Source of the DNA: Planctomycetota bacterium
GTDB taxonomy: Bacteria > Planctomycetota > Planctomycetia > Planctomycetales > Planctomycetaceae
Direction: 5' to 3'
DNA length: 49,744 nt
Assembly: GCA_027623235.1 (NCBI GenBank)
Contig: JAQBVJ010000049.1
Location: 1-49,744 of the forward strand
The notes under the pieces are model-generated. The model was given only the letters and a program-made list of their open reading frames with translations. It had not been told where the DNA came from and made no database searches. Position 1 is the stretch's first letter; every line of letters begins with the position of its first letter. Of the stretch, positions 1 to 7,479 are shown piece by piece. A program made the translations under genes and the position numbers.

Positions 1-95
1 TGTTGGTTCAGCGGACACTGATTCCCATCTGGTTGAGGAGTCTTTTCAATCACAGCGTCTCTGAGAATGCCGATTTAATTTCGCCGCCGTCCCTA

Positions 96-173
96 ACCCG
101 AAGCGTGAGCGAGGGCGAAAGTCGAGCGGTGTCGCGACCCCGAAAGACGTACGCCCTCGCTCACGCTTCGGGT
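96..173. repeat. Palindromic intergenic element before hisA
   Basis: Two perfect 22-bp inverted arms (96-117 and 152-173, core CCCGAAGCGTGAGCGAGGG) are separated by 34 bp. The right arm ends 31 bp before the hisA start, so a transcript entering from the left would fold here. The remaining sequence at 1-95 shows no gene. The arms resemble dispersed REP-like palindromes of planctomycete genomes, but no second copy of this family occurs in the window. A role as terminator is unlikely because no T-tract follows on either strand. Confidence 0.85.
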
Positions 174-204
174 GACTTTTTCAGATCGAAACGAGAAACA
201 CGAC

Positions 205-942
205 ATGCAGATTCTTCCGGCGATTGATCTTCGAGGCGGCAATTGTGTGCGGCTTCGTCAGGGTGACTACGACCAGGAAACGGTCTTCGGCAACGACCCG
301 GTCGAGATGGCTCGCAAGTGGGCTGAGGACGGCATCGAGTGGCTGCATCTGGTCGACCTGGACGGCGCGAAGGAAGGCCGGCCGGTCAATCATGGCGTTG
401 TGAAGGACATTGCCGAAGCGGTCGGCGTGAACTGCGAACTCGGCGGCGGCATCCGCGACGAGGACTCGATCCGACTCATGCTGGATGACTCGGGCGTCGG
501 GCGAGTCATCATTGGCACAAAGGCACTGAAAGATCCCGGCTGGTTTCGTGAGATGGCGACGGCGTTCCCTGGCAAGCTGGTTCTGGGAATTGACGCGCGA
601 GACTCAATGGTCGCCACCGAAGGCTGGCTCGACGTTTCGGAAACGTCGGCGATCGGCCTCGCGGAGAAATACGCAGACCTCAATCTGGCCGCGCTCATTT
701 ACACCAACATCGCCAACGACGGAATGATGCAGGGCGTCGATCAGGCCACGATCGAGGACATGCAGCAACTGGCCGGCCTGGGATTTCAGGTGATCGCGTC
801 GGGCGGAGTCACGACGCTCGACGACGTGAAGAAACTCCGCGAGGCGAATGAAGCCGCGCCGAACCTTTCGGGCATCATCATCGGCCGGGCTCTTTATGAG
901 GGAACGATCGCCGTCGCGGATGCCGTACGTGAAGCCCGGTGA
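205..942 (+). CDS. hisA: Phosphoribosylformimino-5-aminoimidazole carboxamide ribotide isomerase (HisA)
   Basis: This 245-residue protein is a cytoplasmic (beta/alpha)8 barrel enzyme of histidine biosynthesis that catalyses the Amadori isomerisation of ProFAR to PRFAR. The N-terminus MQILPAIDLRGG carries the catalytic base Asp8; the second catalytic aspartate is Asp130 in GIDARD. Phosphate-binding glycines are seen in ELGGGIR and again in ASGGV near residue 195. Length equals the family norm. The ATG at 205 was chosen because the HisA family starts exactly at this motif; an upstream in-frame ATG at 172 would add residues encoded by the palindromic element. No other his gene lies inside the window, so any linked hisH or hisF must be to the left. 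Confidence 0.97.
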   Translation: MQILPAIDLRGGNCVRLRQGDYDQETVFGNDPVEMARKWAEDGIEWLHLVDLDGAKEGRPVNHGVVKDIAEAVGVNCELGGGIRDEDSIRLMLDDSGVGRVIIGTKALKDPGWFREMATAFPGKLVLGIDARDSMVATEGWLDVSETSAIGLAEKYADLNLAALIYTNIANDGMMQGVDQATIEDMQQLAGLGFQVIASGGVTTLDDVKKLREANEAAPNLSGIIIGRALYEGTIAVADAVREAR

Positions 943-973
943 GATCAATCCGCGAGCCCTCGTGGCGCCCCGG

Positions 974-1474
974 TCAATTCTGATTCGCTTCGTTCTGCTT
1001 CAGGATCTGCTGAAGCTGCTCAACGGATTGGTCGTTGGCCGGGAAGATGAGTGGCGGGTTGTCCGGCAGTTCCGACGGAGTGACCTCAAGCCGACCCGTG
1101 CCGGCTTTTCGCAGCGGCAGGATGTAGTCTCCGGCTGGCCAGGAAAACGGTGCAACGACGATCTCGCCTTCAGGGGCAACCCCTTTGAACACGAGGATGT
1201 GCGAAACCGTCCCGTTTTCATCCACTGAACCGACAACGACGAGCGACGACTCGCGCAGCTGAATTCGATTCAGAGTCACCGGGTTCCCGGTGATCGCAGC
1301 GAGAGAAATCAGGACGACGTACCAGGCGACGGCCAGGACAAAGACCGTGAGGCAGACTGGCTTCCGGCTTCCCGACGAAGCGGCAGACTGAGGCCCAGGC
1401 TCAGCGTCAACAGGCGTTGCGGTTGTCTGCCCGTCGGCGGCGGGATCAGGCTGGCGATTGCTGGGTCGACTCAC
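974..1474 (-). CDS. Predicted single-pass membrane protein, unknown function
   Basis: A 166-residue protein I do not recognise. It has a polar, Pro/Ala-rich N-terminal stretch of about 38 residues, one hydrophobic helix at about 41-62 (VCLTVFVLAVAWYVVLISL), then a soluble domain of about 100 residues with beta-strand character, probably outside the cytoplasmic membrane. The start is GTG, with no in-frame ATG nearby. It lies 39 bp downstream of the next minus-strand gene (1514-1918) and may be co-transcribed with it, and it converges on hisA with a 31-bp gap. Confidence 0.75.
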   Translation of the reverse strand: MSRPSNRQPDPAADGQTTATPVDAEPGPQSAASSGSRKPVCLTVFVLAVAWYVVLISLAAITGNPVTLNRIQLRESSLVVVGSVDENGTVSHILVFKGVAPEGEIVVAPFSWPAGDYILPLRKAGTGRLEVTPSELPDNPPLIFPANDQSVEQLQQILKQNEANQN

Positions 1475-1513
1475 ATCATCGTCCGTGATGGCAGAATCCG
1501 AAGGACAGCGACC

Positions 1514-1918
1514 CTACTCGCGAAACGATTCTGACAGGTCGATGCTGTAGTTCGTGTCGAAGACTTCTTCGAAATTGTAAACGGCGAAGAAATCCGTGAG
1601 CTGATCCCGTTCGGTTTTCCTCATTGCGCCCTTCTCGATGAAGTCGAACACGATTCGTCCGAAATCGTCGGTCGAGCGGACTCCCCAGTGACGGAAAACG
1701 GGGATCGTCAACAGACCGAATTCCTGCAGCGCCAGCTCGCGAATTCCGTCGAGCAGTTCCGGGCCGGAAATGTGCGCGCGTTCTTCGTCGAGATCTTCTT
1801 CACCGGCCGGAAGACGTTCCAGACGCTGCTGCGTGAACCGCAGCGCCGAATCGACGAATCGATAGGCGTCTGTGTGGTATTTCAACCCAGTGGATTCGGT
1901 TTTGCTGAGAGTGCTCAT
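1514..1918 (-). CDS. Conserved protein of the Planctomycetes/Verrucomicrobia-restricted family (Minf_1886-like)
   Basis: A 134-residue soluble protein without signal peptide. The pattern YHxDAYxFVxxAL near the N-terminus, then HISGxELLxGIRxxAxxxFG and VFxxWGVxxTxDFGxIVFxxI in the centre, matches my memory of the small family defined as restricted to Planctomycetes and Verrucomicrobia (TIGR04138 type). Its function is unknown. The ATG at 1918 is preceded by a GAGG Shine-Dalgarno 8 bases upstream. Very even conservation in the family suggests a housekeeping role, but that is inference. Confidence 0.85.
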   Translation of the reverse strand: MSTLSKTESTGLKYHTDAYRFVDSALRFTQQRLERLPAGEEDLDEERAHISGPELLDGIRELALQEFGLLTIPVFRHWGVRSTDDFGRIVFDFIEKGAMRKTERDQLTDFFAVYNFEEVFDTNYSIDLSESFRE

Positions 1919-2220
1919 CAGGTTACCTCGGAGTCTGACTCCACATCATCGGGCCCCCTCGGATGAGCCACAAACAATCCGGTCAATCCAGATTCTGGCG
2001 GCTCACTCCCGCCGGACGAACTCCATTCCATCCTGACAGTCTAAGGATCCTTATACAACATCACAGTGCCAAACTGAAGCCAGGATGCCGGAGCGGCACC
2101 GGACAGACCGCTACAGACGGACCTGGCCGCGACGCAGTCTTTACCGCACCCGCACGGACCTCACAGGGTGAACGTCGCGACGGGCACGCACGACCGGTCA
2201 GGCCCGTGAAGCCTGCCCGA
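1919..2220. other. Intergenic spacer without recognised gene
   Basis: A 302-bp spacer between the start of the gene at 1514-1918 and the 3-prime end of the GspF-like gene, both on the minus strand. It should hold the promoter for the downstream small gene. I see only short imperfect stems (for example GGCGG with CCGCC near 2007) and no T-tract, so I do not call a terminator. The open frame that runs through here on the plus strand is antisense noise. Confidence 0.5.
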
Positions 2221-3264
2221 TCACATCGCCTCGTTCACCGCATCGTTGAGCATGTCGACGTACCACATCGCCACTTTGAATATGAACGTGATGATGAAAC
2301 CGGCGACGCACAGCCACACCAGCCCGCTGACCACTCGGCTGAGCATCTGCAGGCTGCGGTGAGCTTCTTCTTCAAACTGCGGACTCATCCGGTGCAGTGC
2401 TTCCGGGACGGTTCCCGATTCCTCGGCGACGGAAACCATTTCGATGAACTCTTCCGGGAAGAGTGCGACCGAGTTGAGTGCCTCTGTCAGCGTGTCACCA
2501 TCCATCAGTCTGATAAGAATATCGTCGCGGCGTCCGGTGAACGCTCCATTGGCGGTCGCCATCGTGCTGGCATAGATGCTGTCCTTCACGGGCATTCCCG
2601 TCTGCTGAGTCAGATAGTAAGCCCACGAAAACCGGGCGACTCCAAACGACTGCAGGCACTTGCCCAGCACGGGAAGCTTCATCAGGAATGGGTCGAGCGT
2701 CTGCTTCAATCGCTCCTGCTTCTGCACGAATTTGATTCCGAACACCAGAATGGCGAGCGATCCGAAAGTCATTGTCATCCAGGTCGCGGCTCCGCTCGCG
2801 CCGGACAGGCCGAATGTCAGGTGCGAGAGATCCTGCCCGCCACCGCTGACAATCCCAAGCACAAAGATCAACAGAGCGATCACCAGAATTGCCGCGACGA
2901 GCTGAATCACCGGCCAAGTGATCTGCTGAATCAGCTCCCGCTTCAGTCGCTCGTTGTTTTCGTAATGATCGGCCAGGTGCAGCAGCACTTCGGGCAACGC
3001 TCCCGCCTGCTCGGACATCTCAACCATGTCGACAAACAGTGCCGGAAAAAACTCGCCGTGGTCCCGCAGGCACTCGGCAATCTGACGTCCCTCTTGAACG
3101 CCGTCCGCCACGTCGCGCATTGCCGAACGCGTTCCACTGTGCATCGCCTTCTTCGTGGCGATGAGGATCGCCTTGCGCAGCGAGATTCCCGAATCCAGCA
3201 TCGTGCCGAGCTGTCGGCAGAGGATGGCCAGTGTTTTCGGCGGGATTCGCTTTGTGAAAAACAT
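2221..3264 (-). CDS. Type II secretion / type IV pilus inner-membrane platform protein (GspF/PilC family)
   Basis: A 347-residue polytopic membrane protein. It contains two T2SSF domains: the first around residues 1-125 (AILCRQLGTMLDSGISLRKA and the conserved VEMSEQAGALPEVL), the second around 195-315 (FSWAYYLTQQTGMPV and SVAEESGTVPEAL). A helix cluster follows the first domain (VIQLVAAILVIALLIFVLG, then a second segment near residue 165), and one helix follows the second domain (LVWLCVAGFIITFIFKVA), the classic GspF layout. It would form the inner-membrane platform that couples a GspE-type ATPase to pseudopilus assembly. The membrane-anchored GspE homologue of this window lies 40 kb away at 42979-44829, so the system is scattered. 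The start at 3264 fits the family start; the frame upstream is not conserved-looking. Confidence 0.93.
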   Translation of the reverse strand: MFFTKRIPPKTLAILCRQLGTMLDSGISLRKAILIATKKAMHSGTRSAMRDVADGVQEGRQIAECLRDHGEFFPALFVDMVEMSEQAGALPEVLLHLADHYENNERLKRELIQQITWPVIQLVAAILVIALLIFVLGIVSGGGQDLSHLTFGLSGASGAATWMTMTFGSLAILVFGIKFVQKQERLKQTLDPFLMKLPVLGKCLQSFGVARFSWAYYLTQQTGMPVKDSIYASTMATANGAFTGRRDDILIRLMDGDTLTEALNSVALFPEEFIEMVSVAEESGTVPEALHRMSPQFEEEAHRSLQMLSRVVSGLVWLCVAGFIITFIFKVAMWYVDMLNDAVNEAM

Positions 3265-3390
3265 CGTCGCGGATGACTCTCGTTCGAGTGGCTGCGGGAC
3301 GTCGAACGTAAACCATATTGACCGCAAGTCAATCCGTCACGGAGACTGCCCGCAATTCCCGCTGTGGCTTTTCGACTGAAGTCTGTCGAC

Positions 3391-3458
3391 AAAGTGGCAT
3401 GGGCATCCTGCCCATGCGGAATTCTGATGAATCGCGGCCTGGAAGGCCGAGCCACTTT
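3391..3458. repeat. Three-stem palindromic element before the glycosyltransferase
   Basis: Outer arms AAAGTGGC (3391-3398) and GCCACTTT (3451-3458) enclose two internal hairpins: a 9-bp perfect stem at 3397-3405/3409-3417 (GCATGGGCA, 3-nt loop) and a 5-bp stem at 3435-3439/3445-3449 (CGGCC). The fold would be a three-way junction. It lies in the 225-bp gap between the divergent GspF-like and glycosyltransferase genes and ends 31 bp before the glycosyltransferase ATG. I recognise the GTGGCATGGGCATCCTGCCC type as a dispersed intergenic repeat of many planctomycetes. Confidence 0.8.
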
Positions 3459-3489
3459 TCATTTAACCCCGCTCTGTCATCAATCCGCC

Positions 3490-4740
3490 ATGGACCGTCG
3501 CCTCAGAGTTCTCAGCCTGATGAACAAGCTGACCGTCGGTGGTCACGAGTGCGGTCGGCTGACGCTCGCGAAGATGATCGATCAAAGCCGCTTCGATTAC
3601 CGGTTCCTGACGATCACACAGACACCGGACCTGCCGGACGAAGAGCTCATCGCCGCGGCGTATCTGAAGCCGCTTTTCGAAGAAGCGGGCTTTCCCGTCG
3701 AATCGCTCGGGCTGCAGGATTCCCGCAGCGACGGGACGCGAGGCCGACTGCGTGTCCTCGGTTCGGCCTTCGGCATGCTCCGTTCGATTCGCCGTCTTGT
3801 GAAATACATTCGCGAGAACCGCATCGAGGTCATCGATGCTCACCACACCTCGGCGATGTTTGCTGCCTCGATCGCCGGCTGGCTGACTGGCGTGCCTGTC
3901 GTTCTGACTGCCTACCATCTGGCCGCCTGGCAACGACCGGCCATGAGCCTGCCTGGGCAGTTGACCTTCGGCCTTGCCGCAGCAGTGATCACAGACTCCA
4001 GGGTCCGCCGCGACGAAATGCGCATGTGGTGCTGCAGGAAGTCGCTTCCGATCGAGATCGTTCCGACCGGAATCTTTCCGCCGGCGCCCGTGACTCCGGC
4101 GGCCGAAATGCGGAAGCAGATCGGCCTCCCCGACAACGCAGACACAAAAGTCGTCGGCATGATTGCGGCCTTCATGGAGTTCAAAGGGCACGAGGATCTG
4201 CTCGACGCCGCGATTCAGGTCTGCCGCGACGAGCCCAACGTTGTGTTCCTCTGCCAGGGAGCCAGCCGCGGCCAGACCGAATACGAAAACCGGCTTCGTC
4301 GCCGCATCGCCGAGTCCGGACTGCAGGACCGATTTTTTCTGCGAACGGCGTCGGGGGAGATCGGGGATGTCTGGCAGTTGATCGACATTTTCGCTCACCC
4401 CACGCGTTTTGACTCACTTCCCTGCGTCGTCATGGAGGCGATGGCTCTCTGCAAACCGTCCGTCGTGACCGACATCGGCGGCATCCCGGAAGTCGTTGAA
4501 CACGAGGCAACCGGCCTGGTCGTTTCCTCGCGAAACCCGGCGCAATTTGCCGAGTCGCTGCTCAGGCTGCTTCGTGACCCAGGCGAAGCCGAACAGTTTG
4601 CCGAGGCCGCCCGACGCCGCTACGAAGAGCACCTCGCTCCAGACCAAATGGCGAGGAGTATTGAGCGAATCTGGATTCGCGCTGTCTCTCGGGAGTCAGT
4701 TTCGACGGGGCAGACCGAGGCTGTTCGCGACGCTGCGTAG
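3490..4740 (+). CDS. Glycosyltransferase family 4 protein
   Basis: A 416-residue GT-B fold glycosyltransferase, probably cytoplasmic or peripheral to the membrane, transferring a sugar from an activated donor; substrate unknown. The N-terminal acceptor domain begins RVLSLMNKLTVGGHECG, the usual GT4 glycine loop. The C-terminal domain begins near residue 205 (VVGMIAAFMEFKGHEDLLDAA) and holds the donor-binding motif FDSLPCVVMEAMALCKP, where the first acidic residue of the E-x7-E pair is Asp rather than Glu, followed by TDIGGIPEVV. The ATG at 3490 was chosen because translation from an upstream in-frame ATG (3364) would pass through a palindromic repeat. No other glycan genes lie next to it. Confidence 0.93.
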   Translation: MDRRLRVLSLMNKLTVGGHECGRLTLAKMIDQSRFDYRFLTITQTPDLPDEELIAAAYLKPLFEEAGFPVESLGLQDSRSDGTRGRLRVLGSAFGMLRSIRRLVKYIRENRIEVIDAHHTSAMFAASIAGWLTGVPVVLTAYHLAAWQRPAMSLPGQLTFGLAAAVITDSRVRRDEMRMWCCRKSLPIEIVPTGIFPPAPVTPAAEMRKQIGLPDNADTKVVGMIAAFMEFKGHEDLLDAAIQVCRDEPNVVFLCQGASRGQTEYENRLRRRIAESGLQDRFFLRTASGEIGDVWQLIDIFAHPTRFDSLPCVVMEAMALCKPSVVTDIGGIPEVVEHEATGLVVSSRNPAQFAESLLRLLRDPGEAEQFAEAARRRYEEHLAPDQMARSIERIWIRAVSRESVSTGQTEAVRDAA

Positions 4741-4883
4741 CCATTCTCTTCTGAATTGTTTGAATTGTTTTGACGCCCCAACAGCCCGCGAATACAGTGT
4801 CGGGTCGAAACCGGGCGGCTTTCTGATTCGGGCCGGTTCGAAAGGAAATCTCTTCAGGGGGTCGGAATCCTCTGAAGTCGAAT

Positions 4884-4941
4884 GCCGCCGACGGGATGGC
4901 GGCTCTGACAGGTGAGCCACCTGTCGCGAGTCATGGAGGAA
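4884..4941 (+). promoter_or_regulatory. Leader with two hairpins and strong ribosome binding site before the BON gene
   Basis: A 6-bp stem (GCCGCC 4884-4889 with GGCGGC 4898-4903) is followed by an 8-bp perfect stem with 3-nt loop (GACAGGTG 4907-4914 with CACCTGTC 4918-4925). The Shine-Dalgarno GGAGG lies about 12 bases after the second stem and the ATG is at 4946. Both stems sit in the presumed 5-prime leader. They could regulate translation or terminate an upstream transcript, but there is no T-tract. Function is inference. Confidence 0.4.
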
Positions 4942-4945
4942 AATC

Positions 4946-5197
4946 ATGAGTGGCCAGAACACCGCCACGCCGGGGACCGTTGAATCTCCGCAGGATCTCG
5001 CTGAGCGGATTCGCGACGACATCAACGTGTACACGAATCGGTCAATTCAAAGTCTCGACGTCAGCGTCCACGAGGGCAACGTCGTTGTTTGCGGCAGGAC
5101 CTCGCGGTACTACTACAAACAGCTCACGACGCGGGCCGTGTTTGGCGTCGTGTCGGACCTCAGTCTGGACAACCGGATCGAAGTACGAGTTGATTGA
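4946..5197 (+). CDS. Small BON-domain protein
   Basis: An 83-residue protein with a single BON domain at about residues 17-83 (AERIRDDINVYTNRSIQSLDV then VHEGNVVVCGRTSRYYYKQLTTRAV and VVSDLSLDNRIEVRV). BON domains (OsmY/RaiA-like family) bind lipid or protein surfaces; there is no signal peptide here, so this copy is probably cytoplasmic. In planctomycetes such stand-alone short BON proteins are common. The start is secured by GGAGG 6 bases upstream of ATG. It precedes the aminotransferase by 172 bp on the same strand. Confidence 0.85.
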   Translation: MSGQNTATPGTVESPQDLAERIRDDINVYTNRSIQSLDVSVHEGNVVVCGRTSRYYYKQLTTRAVFGVVSDLSLDNRIEVRVD

Positions 5198-5369
5198 GTG
5201 CCGCCGGCGCCCACTGACATGCCGAGACAGCCCAGCCTGACTAAAAGTCCCGGCTTAGCTGATAAACGGTGTACTTCCGAAAAACAGCGCGCTACTCAAA
5301 ACGCTTCCCCCCGCACCGCATTGATCGACACGGCGGTCGAACCCTCCTTCCCACAGGCATGCCCCACCC

Positions 5370-6755
5370 ATGGCCGACCCGATTGCTTTCCCCGGCGAAA
5401 TTGACTCCAACACGGCCCGCGCGGTCATCGCGACTCGCGAGCCCGTGGCGCTGCGAACGTACACACCCAGCCTGGCCGTGCTGCGAAAATCAGCCGGCGT
5501 CTTTCACTGGACGGCCGAAGGTCGACGGCTTTACGACTACAGTTCCGGAGTTCTCGTCGCGAATCTCGGCCACAATCCGAAAAACTGGCTGAAGAGTTTC
5601 GCCGGCCACCTGGGCTGGACCGGAGACATCTTCGGCGGCGGCGAGGGTTACCACCAGCTCGTTCCGCTGACCGCCTACAACGCGGTGACGGAAGTCGAAA
5701 CCCGCGCGGTGGACCGGCTTCTCGCCAGTGTTGGCAGCACGGAATTCGGCAAGCGACTGGGCTCGGTCATGTGGGCGGCTTCGGGATCAGAGGCGGTCAT
5801 CAAGTCACTCTGGTCGTGCCTCAATCGCGATCCCTCGCGCGACATGATCATCGCAACGCGATTCGGGTTTCACGGGAAGAAGGGACTCGCCGGAGCCGTC
5901 ACCGGATCGGAAAAAGATCCTCACCGCGACCCGCGAGTTCGTTTCATCAGTTTCCCGATGGAAGAAATCGCCGACTGCAGCCAGTACGCCCAGCCGATCG
6001 ACCTGACAAAGTACGAAGCAGAACTGCAGGCACTGCATGACGAATTTGGCAGCCGACTCAACTGCCTCATCACGGAACCGTACCTTGGGGGAGGCGGCAG
6101 TTATCACCCGCCGAAAGAGTATCTGCAGATGCTCGAGCGGTTCTGCCGTGAGCACGACATCCTGTTCATTCTCGATGAGGTGCAATCAAACTTCGGCCGT
6201 ACGGGCAGGATGTACGCGTTCGAGAAGAACGAAATCGAACCAGACTTCGTGACGCTCGGCAAAGGTCTTGGAAACGGCGTCGCCGTCAGCGGAGTGGTCG
6301 GCCGCAGCGACATCATGGCCGGGCTCAAATACGGCGAGGCCTCTGACACCTGGAGTGCGAACCCCCTGGCTTCCGCCGCGGTCCTGGCAACGCTCGACAT
6401 TTTCGAATCGACAAACGTGCTGGACAATGCCGCGGGTCTGACAGGTGTCTTTTTCGAAGGGCTCAACCGCCTCAAGGAAACACGACTGATCGACAAAGTC
6501 CGTGGCGAGGGCCTGGTCTTCGGAATTGAGTGTGCCGAATTCGCCGGCAGAACCGGGGGTGAAATTGCCAACGCCATCGTCGAGACGGCTTATCTGGGCG
6601 ATCCCGATCGAGGCGGCATCCATCTGCTGGGCCCATTGGCCGGCAAGGTACTTCGAGTCAGCCCACCGATGACCATGACTCAGCGCGAGGCACACGACTC
6701 GCTCGATCTGCTGTTTTCCTTCTGCCAGAAACTGGCGGGAGAACTCTCAGCGTGA
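5370..6755 (+). CDS. Class III pyridoxal-phosphate-dependent aminotransferase
   Basis: A 461-residue cytoplasmic fold-type I enzyme of the ornithine/acetylornithine/GABA aminotransferase class. PLP-site features seen: ASGSEAVIKS near residue 135, the aspartate that contacts the pyridine nitrogen in FILDEVQSNFGRTG (Asp269) and the Schiff-base lysine in TLGKGLGNG (Lys298), followed by the substrate-loop TWSANPLASAA. The acceptor and donor cannot be told from sequence. The GTG start of the following ABC ATPase overlaps its TGA by 4 bases, so the two are translated together. No clear Shine-Dalgarno precedes the ATG at 5370, but the next downstream methionines would cut into the domain. Confidence 0.92.
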   Translation: MADPIAFPGEIDSNTARAVIATREPVALRTYTPSLAVLRKSAGVFHWTAEGRRLYDYSSGVLVANLGHNPKNWLKSFAGHLGWTGDIFGGGEGYHQLVPLTAYNAVTEVETRAVDRLLASVGSTEFGKRLGSVMWAASGSEAVIKSLWSCLNRDPSRDMIIATRFGFHGKKGLAGAVTGSEKDPHRDPRVRFISFPMEEIADCSQYAQPIDLTKYEAELQALHDEFGSRLNCLITEPYLGGGGSYHPPKEYLQMLERFCREHDILFILDEVQSNFGRTGRMYAFEKNEIEPDFVTLGKGLGNGVAVSGVVGRSDIMAGLKYGEASDTWSANPLASAAVLATLDIFESTNVLDNAAGLTGVFFEGLNRLKETRLIDKVRGEGLVFGIECAEFAGRTGGEIANAIVETAYLGDPDRGGIHLLGPLAGKVLRVSPPMTMTQREAHDSLDLLFSFCQKLAGELSA

Positions 6756-7411
6756 TTGAGATTCGCGACGTCACGAAGACGTACCTGCGCGGCGAAACTC
6801 AGGTGCATGCGTTACGCGGCGTGTCGTGCGAAATCGCCGCCGCGACGTTCAACTTCATTCTCGGCCCGTCCGGCAGCGGGAAGAGCTCGCTGCTGTACCT
6901 CATCGGTGCGCTCGATAATCCGACATCAGGCGACGTCTCAATCGACGAACGAAGCCTCACCGCAATGACCACTCCCGAGCGGGACGCGTACCGACGAAAC
7001 GAAGTCGGCTTCGTTTTTCAAAGTTTCAATCTGCTCAGCAATCTCGATGCGGTCGACAATGTCCTTGTTCCGTGGCTGCCGAGTGGAGTCTCGGCGGCAC
7101 TCAGGCAGCAGGCCGAGTCGCTGCTGAAGCAGGTCGGCCTCGGCGACCGCCTTGACCACCGTCCGAACCAGTTGTCCGGCGGCGAGCAGCAACGGATTGC
7201 GATCGCCCGGGCGCTGCTGAAGAAACCGCGCGTCGTTCTTGCGGATGAACCGACAGGCGAGCTCGACACAGCCACCGGCGCGGAGGTGTTTCAGTTGCTG
7301 CGCGGACTGTGTGCGGAGCAGAACACAACCGTCATCGTCGTCACTCACGACGAGAGTTTCCTGACGCCAGACGACCGCGTCCTGCGCATGCGCGACGGGA
7401 AGCTCGAGTAG
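6752..7411 (+). CDS. ABC transporter ATP-binding protein, LolD/MacB type
   Basis: A 219-residue ATPase with all motifs intact: Walker A GPSGSGKSS (about residues 39-47), Q-loop FVFQSFNLL, signature LSGGEQQRIAIARAL, Walker B VVLADEPTGELD and H-loop VIVVTHD. The N-terminus MIEIRDVTKTYLRGETQVHALRGV and the length match the LolD/MacB/FtsE-like group that works with FtsX-type permeases in lipoprotein export, efflux or mechanotransmission. The GTG start overlaps the aminotransferase stop. No permease gene follows; the next gene (moeA) is on the other strand. Its partner must be encoded elsewhere, or the ATPase acts on a non-transport partner. Confidence 0.93.
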   Translation: MIEIRDVTKTYLRGETQVHALRGVSCEIAAATFNFILGPSGSGKSSLLYLIGALDNPTSGDVSIDERSLTAMTTPERDAYRRNEVGFVFQSFNLLSNLDAVDNVLVPWLPSGVSAALRQQAESLLKQVGLGDRLDHRPNQLSGGEQQRIAIARALLKKPRVVLADEPTGELDTATGAEVFQLLRGLCAEQNTTVIVVTHDESFLTPDDRVLRMRDGKLE

Positions 7412-7479
7412 CGAGCCCAGCAAGACGGATCAGGCGAGCACTCGGCAATTCAACCCGACCCGAAGAGTCCGGACCGAGG

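Noticed and set aside
1963..3276. A 437-codon open frame on the plus strand, antisense to the GspF-like gene
   Set aside because: The GspF reading is supported by two domains, membrane helices and a good start. The antisense translation is His/Arg/Gln-rich with no hydrophobic order.
3364..3489. N-terminal extension of the glycosyltransferase from an ATG at 3364
   Set aside because: The extra residues are translation of the palindromic element and do not fit the GT4 start. The ATG at 3490 begins the fold directly.
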